A stretch of DNA of 5,858 nucleotides from JBDSTZ01 sp039927975 (lineage in GTDB: Bacteria > Pseudomonadota > Gammaproteobacteria > Burkholderiales > Burkholderiaceae_D), in contig JBDSTZ010000288.1 in the NCBI GenBank assembly GCA_039927975.1, positions 1-5,858 of the forward strand, read 5' to 3'. Both the position numbers and the translations under genes were made by a program. The notes beneath the pieces are model-generated. The model made no database searches, was not told the origin of the DNA, and worked only from the letters and a program-made list of their open reading frames with translations. Positions 1 to 5,858 of the stretch are shown one piece after another. How positions within the stretch are numbered: the stretch's first letter is position 1; the number at the start of each line of letters is the position of its first letter.

Positions 1-1074
1 GGTGGTTTTGCCGCACAGGTAGCGCGTGAGCAGCACCGGAAACGGCCGGATCAGGCGCAGCGGAATCACGCTTTGCATGGTGTTCATCAGCGCCGCGCCG
101 AGCGCCGGGCGGGCGTCCGGCGTGTAGGTCTGGGCCCGGCCGCGCGTTTGCAGGTCGGTGAAACGCGCCTCCGCCTCGGCCATGCTGTGCGCCATCAGCT
201 CGGCCTCGATGCCGAGCACATGGCCCATCACGTTCCACGCGTGCAGATAGGCTTCCTCGTCGGCGCTCGCCAGGCCCAGCCCGAGCTTGCGCAGGCTGCG
301 CAGGAACACATAGCTGAAGGTCAGCAGCGTGTAGGCCAGTTCCTCCTGGTTGCACGGCAAGCCGTCGCCGGCCACGTCCCAGCCGTGCTCGAACAGCATG
401 CGGTACATGCCGGTCTCGCGGTCCGGCGGCGGCGCCGCCAGCGGCGCGACCTCGCCGCCCTGCGCCGCCAGCGCCGGATTGCCGCGCAAGATCATGTGGC
501 GGATGGTGGCGTGGATCAGGCGCACCTTGAGCACCTGGGCCACCCCGCCGCCGTCGGGCCGGGTCAGGCCGCCCTTCATCATCACCGGAAAGATCATCGC
601 GGCGGTGGCGCGGATCCGGTGGTCGGTATGCATCTCGAGCTGGCCGGCCACGTGCAGTACCGCGGCCAGGTCCGGCACGACATAGCATTCGGGCAGGCTG
701 GAGCAGAACAGCAGGGTGCACGAGAGCATGCCGTAATCCATGAACAGGGTCTCGGCGCGCTCGATCTTGGCGGCGTCGGCCCAGGCCGGCAGGGCCAGGC
801 CGTCGCGCAGGTAGGCTTCGAGGCGCTGGGCGATCTCGGGCGGCGTGATGGCGCTGGCGCGCCAGCCGGCGATCGCGCCATTGCTTTGCCAGCTTTCCAT
901 CTCGCGGTTGACGATCGCGATCACCCGGCAATGGTCGGCGAAGGCGCGCGCCGGTTCCGGTTCGTGGCCATGGCCGAACAGGTCGGCGATGGTGTCGTCG
1001 GCCAGCGGATCGGCGCGCAGCCGCTGGTCGGTCGGCGCGGCGCGCCCGGCGTCCTCGTCGCGGGGCGGGCTCAT
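1..1074 (-). CDS. DUF2236 / MpaB-Lcp family haem oxygenase (partial, C-terminus off the left edge)
   Basis: The reverse-strand frame is open from an ATG at 1074 to the window edge, giving 358 residues without a stop, so the C-terminus is missing. The sequence matches the DUF2236 family (fungal MpaB-type oxygenases and latex clearing protein Lcp): a segment near residues 184-200 (VRLIHATIRHMILRGNPAL), then NQEELAYTLLTFSYVFLRSL (about 242-261) and HAWNVMGHVLG (278-288). In Lcp a conserved Arg-x3-Thr and a His about 34 residues later are needed for b-type haem binding. Here R153-x3-T157 and H188 fit that spacing, with H192 one turn on. Known Lcp enzymes cleave polyisoprene with O2; the substrate here cannot be read from sequence. 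No signal peptide or membrane helix is evident, so a cytoplasmic enzyme is likely. The start overlaps the upstream gene's stop as ATGA, with only a weak AAGG directly before it, which suggests translational coupling. Family call firm, specific activity unknown. Confidence 0.86.
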   Translation of the reverse strand, partial: MSPPRDEDAGRAAPTDQRLRADPLADDTIADLFGHGHEPEPARAFADHCRVIAIVNREMESWQSNGAIAGWRASAITPPEIAQRLEAYLRDGLALPAWADAAKIERAETLFMDYGMLSCTLLFCSSLPECYVVPDLAAVLHVAGQLEMHTDHRIRATAAMIFPVMMKGGLTRPDGGGVAQVLKVRLIHATIRHMILRGNPALAAQGGEVAPLAAPPPDRETGMYRMLFEHGWDVAGDGLPCNQEELAYTLLTFSYVFLRSLRKLGLGLASADEEAYLHAWNVMGHVLGIEAELMAHSMAEAEARFTDLQTRGRAQTYTPDARPALGAALMNTMQSVIPLRLIRPFPVLLTRYLCGKTT

Positions 1075-2006
1075 ACCTTGGCCTGTTCGGCTGGTTCGGA
1101 CGCCACGACCGGCTGGCGGTCTTGCGCGCGGGCGCGCGCGGCGGCGCCGTCGAGGAAAATATCGGCGCCGGCCGGCTGCGGCGCTGTGGCCTTGGCCGGC
1201 TCGCCGACAGGCGCCGTTTGCCAGTGCGCCAGGCCGATCGCCGCGCACAGCAGCGGAATGCCCATCGCGAACAGGGCGATCGCCCGCGTTTCAATCGGGT
1301 AGCCGTAGGCGATCTGGAACGCCATGCTGCCGCCATAGATCAGCAGCGGCACCGCGGCCTGCCACCTGGCCATGCCGGTCTGCGCGCGCGGCGCCTGGCG
1401 CAGCTCGCTCAGGCGGAACGCGCCGACGATCACGAAGGTGACGAAGGCCCAGCCGAAAAAGCCCTGCAAGGTCTCGCCGAACCAGCCGCCGTCGGTCTTG
1501 GTCATGATCCAGGCCTTGAGCTTGAACACCATGTAGGGATCGGCGCCCAAGTCGTAGGCGGTGACGATCATTGCCGCCAGCAGCGTCATCACGGCCGCGT
1601 TGCCCAGCCCCGGCGCGCGGTCGACCGGCGCGCGCCAGACGATCAGGTTGCTGATGATGTAGGCCACGTAGCACAGCGCGAACCACATCAGCGGAATGAT
1701 CACCGGCACGTCGCCGAGCGTTGGTCCGAGCACGTCGGTGTAGGTGTATTCGCCGAAGAACCAGCCGCGCGAGGAGCCCATCTGCTCGGCGAACCAGCCG
1801 GCCGGCAGCGCGATGAGGACGAAGCGCAGCGCGGCGCGCGCGCCGAGGAAGTGGATCGCGCTGGACCAGCAGCAGGCGAACATCACCAGCGAACTGCCGA
1901 TCAGCATGATGGTGGTGTCGCTCTGGCCGCGGCCGGCGGTCAGGGCCAGGAACAGCGCCAGCAGCACGGCGCTAATGATGGGCAATCGGTTCAGCTTGGT
2001 TGTCAT
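1071..2006 (-). CDS. CruF-like carotenoid biosynthesis family (DUF422) membrane protein
   Basis: This 311-residue protein is hydrophobic, with about eight predicted membrane segments (roughly residues 9-25, 32-53, 59-73, 101-123, 136-152, 181-199, 217-234, 242-262). It carries the family's typical signature: FAEQMG (72-77), GEYTYT (85-90), a VP-rich helix start near 100, DLGADPYM (152-159) and a GFFGW helix (182-186). Characterised members such as CruF hydrate the end of acyclic carotenoids; many bacterial homologues are uncharacterised, so the reaction here is inferred only at family level. The Ala-rich tail from about 265 to 311 is a non-conserved-looking extension. I chose the ATG at 2006; a TTG seven codons upstream at 2027 keeps the frame but has no visible ribosome site, while the ATG has only a weak GCGAG before it. 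The stop overlaps the downstream oxygenase start by four bases. No carotenoid backbone genes (crtB, crtI) are visible. Confidence 0.88.
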   Translation of the reverse strand: MTTKLNRLPIISAVLLALFLALTAGRGQSDTTIMLIGSSLVMFACCWSSAIHFLGARAALRFVLIALPAGWFAEQMGSSRGWFFGEYTYTDVLGPTLGDVPVIIPLMWFALCYVAYIISNLIVWRAPVDRAPGLGNAAVMTLLAAMIVTAYDLGADPYMVFKLKAWIMTKTDGGWFGETLQGFFGWAFVTFVIVGAFRLSELRQAPRAQTGMARWQAAVPLLIYGGSMAFQIAYGYPIETRAIALFAMGIPLLCAAIGLAHWQTAPVGEPAKATAPQPAGADIFLDGAAARARAQDRQPVVASEPAEQAKV

Positions 2007-2291
2007 GAAAGCTCGCTTTACAGGCAAGGGGTCGGGCCAGCCGGGTGATCGGACGCCGGCGCGGCGGCGGTGTTTCCGGTGCTGCCCGGGTGCGGCGATA
2101 TCACTCAGAATCGACGGAACAAAAACTCAACAACGACGTCAAACAAATAGATGGGTCAAACCTGGCGCGCCACCGCCAGAACAAGCTGAACAGGCAGAAC
2201 CAACACCATGCATCGACACCAGGCAGCGACACCAGGCATCAACACCATGCAGCGACACCAGGCAGCGACACCAGGCAGCGAAAAACACCGG
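2007..2291. other. Non-coding region between receptor stop and CruF-like gene
   Basis: This 285-bp gap separates two minus-strand genes. It holds a tandem repeat next to the receptor's stop and, nearer the CruF-like gene, a stretch of lower GC around 2100-2160. That stretch contains two TTGAC elements on the minus strand (TTGACC at 2159-2154, TTGACG at 2142-2137), but neither has a convincing -10 box at 16-18 bp, so no promoter is called. I found no stem-loop followed by a T run that would serve as an intrinsic terminator for the receptor. The gap length suggests the CruF-like gene has its own promoter. No small gene with a plausible ribosome site was found. Confidence 0.6.
2201..2278. repeat. 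Six 13-bp tandem repeats, arranged as two 39-bp units
   Basis: Six contiguous 13-mers run without gaps: CAACACCATGCAT, CGACACCAGGCAG, CGACACCAGGCAT, CAACACCATGCAG, CGACACCAGGCAG, CGACACCAGGCAG. The first three (2201-2239) and last three (2240-2278) form two 39-bp units that differ at only two positions (2213/2252 and 2239/2278). Degenerate repeat-like sequence flanks the array on both sides (CAGGCAG at 2191-2197; CGAAAAACACCGG at 2279-2291). The array begins 13 bp past the receptor's stop codon, so it would lie in the 3' untranslated part of that transcript. Units are direct, not inverted, and there are no spacers, so it is not CRISPR. It is best described as a minisatellite-like array; a role as a protein-binding or RNA element is unproven. 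Confidence 0.93.
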
Positions 2292-4676
2292 TCAAAAGCG
2301 CATATCGAAGCCAACTTCGATGGTGCGCGGATCGCCCGGCACCACCATGCCGAAGCTGTCGATCGCAATCGGCAGCACCTTGTTCTCGATATTTTTCACA
2401 TGGGCCAGCAAGCGCCACTGGGCGTCGCGCGGCCGGTAGGTCAGGTTCAGCTCGCTCTCGCTGCGCCCCGGTATCGCGTACTGCAACAGCTGGCTCGGCA
2501 CGCTGATGGTGTAGCTGCGCGTGGCGCGCGTGAGCACGCCGGCCTGCAGGCGCCCGCGCGCCATGGCGAAGGTATGCTCGGCGCCCAGCGTCAGCACGGC
2601 CGGCGGCGCGCGGTCGAGCGACTTGCCGGCCCAGGAATGCACGCCGTCCGGCATGTAAGTGGTGTACTCGGCGTTCAACAGCGCCAGTGCGTAACTGACG
2701 CGGTCGGCGCTGCCCAGGCTCACCTGGCCGTCCACTTCCAGGCCTTTCACCCGGGCCGCGCCGGCATTCCTGGTCATGTAGCGCGGCGCGCCCTGCAGCA
2801 CCACCACGCCGGACAATTGCAGATTGCGGTAGTCGTAATAAAAGGCGGTCGCGTTCAGGCTGGCGTGGTTATGCCAGAAGCGCGCCTTCACGCCGGCCTC
2901 GTAAGAGGTCAAGGTTTCCGGCTGATACAACAGGTCGCTCGCTGGCACCGCCACCGCGGCAGGGCAATCGATGCCGCGCGCGCTGGTGCCGGCCAGGCAG
3001 CCGTCGTTGAAGCCGCCCGCCTTGTAGCCGGTCGACACGGTACCGAACAGCAGCGTGCCGGGCGCGGCGTCAAACTCGGCGCCCAGCCGCCCGGTGGTGC
3101 GGTGAGTGTTCATCTCGGCCGCGTTGAGCAGGCGCAGGTCGGTCGCCGGGTCGTAGTTGGCGACCTGCTGAAACTGGGTCGCGCCAATGCGCGAGCGCTG
3201 GTCGTCCGAATAGCGCAGCCCAGCCGTGAGGCGCCACGCCGCGCCCACGCCGTAAGTGGCCTGGCCGAACGCGGCGCCCGAGCGGGCCAGCGCCGGCCCC
3301 TGCGGAAACACATAATAGTGCGGCAGGCCGAGCGGCTCCAGGTCGCGGAAGGTGGCCACCACCTGCGACTGCTCGTGGAAATAATACAGGCCGGCCTGGG
3401 CGCTCAGGGGACCGGCGCCATTGGTGGCTACGCGCAGCTCGTGCGAATCCTGGCGGAACTGGCCGTCGAAACCTTCACGCACGCCGATCGCCACCATCGG
3501 CGCCAGCTGATAGTAATAATTGACCAGGAAATCCTGCGCCGCCTCGCGCCGCGCGCCGAGGTAATACAAGGTCACCGGGCCCAGCTTCCAGCGCAGGTCG
3601 GCCGTCAGGCCGTGGCTGGCGATGCGCCCGTGGCCCTGCTCGAGCGGCGCGTTGGCCGGCACGAAGGTGTTGGTCAGGCGCGCCGCCGTGTCGCCGGCGC
3701 GCCACTGCGGGCTGCCGTCCGCGCCCTGGGTGTAGAAATTGCCAACCGGGACAATGCTGTCGTTGTTACGCCGCAGCACGCTGTGGTCGTAGCGCAGCAG
3801 CAGCGTGGCGTCGGCGCCGAGCGCGAGGCGGGCCGACAGGCGCGCCGACAGGTCGTCGCGGTCGCGCCCGAGCGTGAAGCCGGTGCCCTGGCCATTGTTC
3901 AGGTAGCTGTCGTGGCTGCGCCAGTCGAGCGCGGCGCGCAGCGCCAGCGCCTCGTTCACCGGCACATTGAGCATCGCGCCGGCCTTGCGGCCCGCGTAGT
4001 CGCCGACGCTGGCGCTGACGGCGCCTTCCTGCTGGGCCGAGGGCGGGTTCGACAGCACGTTGACGACCCCGGCGGTGGCGTTGCGTCCATACAGCGTGCC
4101 CTGCGGCCCGCGCAGCACTTCGATGCGCGCGATGTCGAACAGGCTGACGTCCTGCAACTGGGGGCGGGCGATATAAATCCCGTCGAGCATGAAGGCGGCC
4201 GAGGGGTCGCCCTTCTCGGTGGTGTCGGCGTTCGACACGCCGCGCATGGTGATGCGCAAGCCGTCGGCGGCGCCGTCGAGGTGCACATTGGGCAGGCGCG
4301 CGCCGAGGCTGGCCGGGCTGTCGAGGCCGGCCAGTTCGAGCTGATCGCCGGTCAGCACGCTGATCGCGACCGGGGTCTTCGAGGCCGGCGCGGCGCTGCG
4401 CTGGGCGGTGACGACGATTTCGGGCAGGGCGGCGTCGGCCGGCGCCGGCGCGCCGCCGACACCTTGTGGCGAGGCCGCGACGACGCCCGCAGCGGCGGAA
4501 CCAGCAGGCGCCGGCGCGCCGTCGAGAACCTGTGGCGAGGCCGCGACGCCGCTCGCAGCGGCGGCGCCACCCTGCGCCGGCGTGGCGCTGGCGGCCCGGG
4601 CGAACGCGCCCGACAGCAGGGCCACGCCCAGGGCGGCCGCCAAAATCGACCGTCGTTGACCAAGCTGTTGTGCCAC
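2292..4676 (-). CDS. TonB-dependent outer-membrane receptor
   Basis: This complete 794-residue protein is an energy-coupled outer-membrane transporter. A Sec signal peptide spans residues 1-31 (RR at 8-9, hydrophobic core 11-24, ASA cleavage site before T32). An Ala/Pro-rich linker (32-84) holds a 22-residue duplication. The TonB box is EIVVTAQR at 86-93. The plug domain follows (about 98-210) with LPNVHLDG, ITMRGVSN, MLDGIYIARP and IEVLRGPQGTLYGRNATAG motifs. The 22-strand-type barrel fills the rest, including VSTGYKAGGFNDG (547-559) and the C-terminal TIEVGFDMRF ending in Phe, as needed for barrel assembly. C560 and C571 could form a disulfide in an extracellular loop. Length is normal for the family. 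The start is GTG, preceded by AGGGATGGA at suitable distance, and it alone gives the signal peptide. No N-terminal secretin/STN signalling domain is present, so direct sigma-regulator signalling is unlikely. The substrate (siderophore, terpenoid, sugar or other) cannot be assigned. Confidence 0.97.
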   Translation of the reverse strand: MAQQLGQRRSILAAALGVALLSGAFARAASATPAQGGAAAASGVAASPQVLDGAPAPAGSAAAGVVAASPQGVGGAPAPADAALPEIVVTAQRSAAPASKTPVAISVLTGDQLELAGLDSPASLGARLPNVHLDGAADGLRITMRGVSNADTTEKGDPSAAFMLDGIYIARPQLQDVSLFDIARIEVLRGPQGTLYGRNATAGVVNVLSNPPSAQQEGAVSASVGDYAGRKAGAMLNVPVNEALALRAALDWRSHDSYLNNGQGTGFTLGRDRDDLSARLSARLALGADATLLLRYDHSVLRRNNDSIVPVGNFYTQGADGSPQWRAGDTAARLTNTFVPANAPLEQGHGRIASHGLTADLRWKLGPVTLYYLGARREAAQDFLVNYYYQLAPMVAIGVREGFDGQFRQDSHELRVATNGAGPLSAQAGLYYFHEQSQVVATFRDLEPLGLPHYYVFPQGPALARSGAAFGQATYGVGAAWRLTAGLRYSDDQRSRIGATQFQQVANYDPATDLRLLNAAEMNTHRTTGRLGAEFDAAPGTLLFGTVSTGYKAGGFNDGCLAGTSARGIDCPAAVAVPASDLLYQPETLTSYEAGVKARFWHNHASLNATAFYYDYRNLQLSGVVVLQGAPRYMTRNAGAARVKGLEVDGQVSLGSADRVSYALALLNAEYTTYMPDGVHSWAGKSLDRAPPAVLTLGAEHTFAMARGRLQAGVLTRATRSYTISVPSQLLQYAIPGRSESELNLTYRPRDAQWRLLAHVKNIENKVLPIAIDSFGMVVPGDPRTIEVGFDMRF
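4441..4572 (-). repeat. 66-bp tandem duplication inside the receptor gene
   Basis: Two copies (4441-4506 and 4507-4572) begin with the same GC-rich 15-mer GGCGCCGGCGCGCCG and stay alike for about 59 bases with seven mismatches, then diverge over the last seven. In protein terms this gives two versions of an ASPQ-x3-GAPAPA segment (residues 47-58 and 68-80) in the linker between signal peptide and TonB box. The period is a multiple of three, so the frame is kept. It probably only lengthens the flexible periplasmic linker. Confidence 0.88.
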
Positions 4677-4681
4677 CGCTT

Positions 4682-4690
4682 TCCATCCCT
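4682..4690 (-). promoter_or_regulatory. Ribosome binding site that supports the GTG start of the receptor
   Basis: On the minus strand the sequence AGGGATGGA ends five bases before the GTG at 4676. An ATG lies inside this stretch (4687-4685) but is in another frame and yields an Arg-rich non-protein-like translation, so the GTG is the real start. Confidence 0.6.
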
Positions 4691-4769
4691 TGTTGTTGAT
4701 ATGCGCGACGGCGGATCCGGCCCACCACCCTGCCGAAGAAATAGTTTCAAGTCGGCATTTAATTTCAAA

Positions 4770-4797
4770 AGTCTAACAGGTACGCGGCCGTATCCAA
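4770..4797 (-). promoter_or_regulatory. Weak candidate sigma-70 promoter for the receptor
   Basis: On the minus strand TTGGAT (4797-4792) and TAGACT (4775-4770) are separated by 16 bp. The -35 matches the consensus at three of six positions and the -10 at four of six. It would give a leader of about 85-90 bases before the GTG at 4676. The match is poor enough that this is only a candidate. Confidence 0.25.
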
Positions 4798-4898
4798 AGA
4801 GGGCGGCGGACTTGTTGAATAAAAATATGGCAAGAGCGCACACAGTTTTTTTATTGCTAGAAACAATTGACTTGTTGTATCCGCGCAATTTCGACGGG

Positions 4899-4912
4899 TT
4901 TCCGTACGGAAA
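4899..4912. repeat. Perfect 14-bp palindrome, possible operator
   Basis: TTTCCGTACGGAAA reads the same on both strands without a spacer and lies 49 bases upstream of the MHYT start codon. The position suits binding by a dimeric regulator. The arms are contiguous and no T run follows, so it is not a terminator. No regulator can be named from the motif. Confidence 0.55.
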
Positions 4913-4961
4913 AATGAGATACTTCGGACTCCGGCGCGCGTGCCCTCTTGTCATTATCATC

Positions 4962-5858
4962 ATGAACGTCCTCACTCTGCGTGCCCTGTTCGCGCCCCCG
5001 GCCGATCCTTCGCTGCTCACCTACGGCACCTTCGACCCGCTGCTGGTGGCCATGTCGGTGCTGGTCGCCATCTTCGCCTCCGGCATGGGCCTGCAACTGG
5101 CCGGCCAGGCCGACGACAATCCACGCCTGCGCCCGGTCGTCCTGCTGACCGGCAGCATCGCCCTCGGCAGCGGCGTGTGGGCCATGCACTTCATCGGCAT
5201 GCAAGCGTTCCGCCTGTGCACCGAGGTCGACTACGATCCCGCCACCACCATCTTGTCGATGCTGCCAAGCGTGCTGGCCTCCTACATCGCGCTGTCGCTG
5301 ATCGCGCGGCCCCACCTGAGCCGCTGGCAACTGCTGGTCGGCGGCGTGCTGGTCGGCGCCGGCATTGGCGCCATGCACTACGCCGGCATGTCCGGCATGC
5401 AAATGCGCCTGGCGCTGCACTACGACCCGCTGATGTTCGGCCTGTCGATCGTCGTCGCGGTGGTGCTCGCCACGCTGGCGCTGTGGATCCGCTTCGGCCT
5501 GCGCAGCCTGCGGCGGCTCTCTCCCAACCAGGCGCTGGCGATCGCCGCGGTGGTGATGGGCTGCGCCATCGCCGGCATGCACTACACCGGCATGGCGGCC
5601 GCGCGCTTCATCGGCCACGTCGCGCCGGGCGCGCAACCCGGCTCGGGCAGCACCTTCCTGGCGCTGGCGGTGACCCTGATCACGGTGGCCTTCTCGGTGT
5701 TCGTGATGGCCGCCAACGGCATGCTGCGCTACCGCCAGCTGTACCGCAGCCTGATCCAGAGCGAAGCGTCGATGCGGGCCCTGCTCACCACCACCGTCGA
5801 CGGCGTCATCACCATCGACGCCGCCGGCGTGGTCCAGGAATTCAACGCCTCGGCCGAG
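4962..5858 (+). CDS. MHYT-domain membrane sensor with PAS domain (partial, 3' end off the window)
   Basis: The frame is open from ATG 4962 to the window edge, giving 299 residues without a stop. About seven membrane helices (roughly 27-48, 58-80, 97-115, 123-143, 157-178, 191-213, 230-253) carry three copies of the MHYT motif: MHFIGM (75-80), MHYAGM (138-143) and MHYTGM (206-211). The MHYT domain is proposed to bind a metal, probably copper, and sense O2, CO or NO; this is a family-level proposal. After a short helical linker (254-267) a PAS domain starts, with MRALLTTTVDGVITIDAAG (271-289) and VQEFNASAE at the edge. Family members continue with a histidine kinase or GGDEF/EAL output; which applies here cannot be seen. 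An in-frame ATG at 4914 would add 16 residues (MRYFGLRRACPLVIII-type, without the second M) and sits just after the palindrome; I prefer 4962 because residues 13-48 then resemble usual MHYT N-termini. Neither start has a strong ribosome site. Confidence 0.93.
   Translation, partial: MNVLTLRALFAPPADPSLLTYGTFDPLLVAMSVLVAIFASGMGLQLAGQADDNPRLRPVVLLTGSIALGSGVWAMHFIGMQAFRLCTEVDYDPATTILSMLPSVLASYIALSLIARPHLSRWQLLVGGVLVGAGIGAMHYAGMSGMQMRLALHYDPLMFGLSIVVAVVLATLALWIRFGLRSLRRLSPNQALAIAAVVMGCAIAGMHYTGMAAARFIGHVAPGAQPGSGSTFLALAVTLITVAFSVFVMAANGMLRYRQLYRSLIQSEASMRALLTTTVDGVITIDAAGVVQEFNASAE

Larger units (their letters stand above)
4677..4961. promoter_or_regulatory. Divergent intergenic region between receptor and MHYT sensor gene
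   Basis: This 285-bp region is clearly AT-richer than its flanks, especially 4740-4880, and should contain the promoters of both divergent genes. It holds a near-repeat GACTTGTTGAAT (4809-4820) / GACTTGTTGTAT (4869-4880), a third GACTTG core on the minus strand (4753-4748), a seven-T run (4846-4852) and a 14-bp palindrome (4899-4912). No strong consensus sigma-70 promoter stands out for the plus-strand gene; TTGACT at 4867-4872 lacks a good -10 partner. No small ORF with a convincing ribosome site was found. Confidence 0.7.

Noticed and set aside
73..1302. A 409-codon open frame on the plus strand.
   Set aside because: It lies antisense to the DUF2236 and CruF-like genes, is rich in Arg, Gly, His and Gln, shows no domain, and spans a gene boundary. 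It is a by-product of high GC content.
1122..2048. A 308-codon open frame on the plus strand.
   Set aside because: It is antisense to the CruF-like membrane protein, and its Arg/Gln/His-rich translation has no recognisable motif.
2201..2278. CRISPR array or plasmid-type iterons.
   Set aside because: The repeats are 13 bp with no spacers, and there is no cas or rep gene nearby nor an AT-rich unwinding region next to them.
2156..2368. A 70-codon minus-strand frame encoding a 13-residue repeated peptide (PGVAAWCRCMVL) from the tandem array.
   Set aside because: It starts inside the receptor gene in another frame, has no clear ribosome site, and the periodic peptide follows simply from the 39-bp repeat length.
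3766..4728. A 320-codon minus-strand frame overlapping the receptor's N-terminal half.
   Set aside because: It is the Arg-rich shifted frame of the receptor gene; the other frame has signal peptide, TonB box and plug motifs.
4835..4858. Possible intrinsic terminator at the seven-T run.
   Set aside because: No stable GC stem precedes the T run on either strand, and no gene ends here.
4951..4969. Fur-box-like sequence containing ATTATC at the MHYT start codon.
   Set aside because: Only about 12 of 19 positions fit the Fur consensus, and the site overlaps the start codon of the MHYT gene and lies far from the receptor promoter.
4857..5636. A 259-codon minus-strand frame rich in His, Gln and Asp.
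   Set aside because: It is antisense to the MHYT gene and the composition is what the reverse of that gene would give.

Overview
The window looks like chromosomal DNA from a GC-rich Gram-negative bacterium, most likely a betaproteobacterium of the Massilia/Duganella type (Oxalobacteraceae). This rests on the strong G/C bias at third codon positions, an outer-membrane TonB-dependent receptor with a Sec signal peptide, and a periplasm-facing MHYT sensor. The genus is inferred from family resemblance, not shown by the sequence. There are four real genes, two of them cut by the window edges. No RNA gene, insertion sequence, CRISPR array or prophage gene was seen.

Layout. Positions 1-1074 (minus) hold most of a DUF2236/MpaB-Lcp family haem oxygenase whose C-terminus lies beyond the left edge. 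It overlaps by 4 bases (ATGA) the end of the gene before it, 1071-2006 (minus), a multi-pass membrane protein of the CruF/DUF422 'carotenoid biosynthesis' family. The two look translationally coupled. Positions 2007-2291 are non-coding and carry six 13-bp tandem repeats (2201-2278), also organised as two 39-bp units, just past the end of the next gene. Positions 2292-4676 (minus) encode a complete 794-residue TonB-dependent outer-membrane receptor with a 22-residue duplication in the linker before its TonB box. Positions 4677-4961 are an AT-richer divergent intergenic region with a perfect 14-bp palindrome and a repeated GACTTGTTG element. Positions 4962-5858 (plus) encode the N-terminal 299 residues of a seven-helix MHYT sensor that enters a PAS domain as the window ends.

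How they may work together. The CruF-like hydratase and the MpaB/Lcp-like oxygenase both belong to families acting on isoprenoid or polyene substrates, and their coupling suggests one short pathway on a hydrophobic isoprenoid-like compound. The upstream receptor, on the same strand but 285 bp away, could import a related ligand or be unrelated. The MHYT gene shares only the intergenic region with the receptor; its output domain is outside the window. These functional links are inference.
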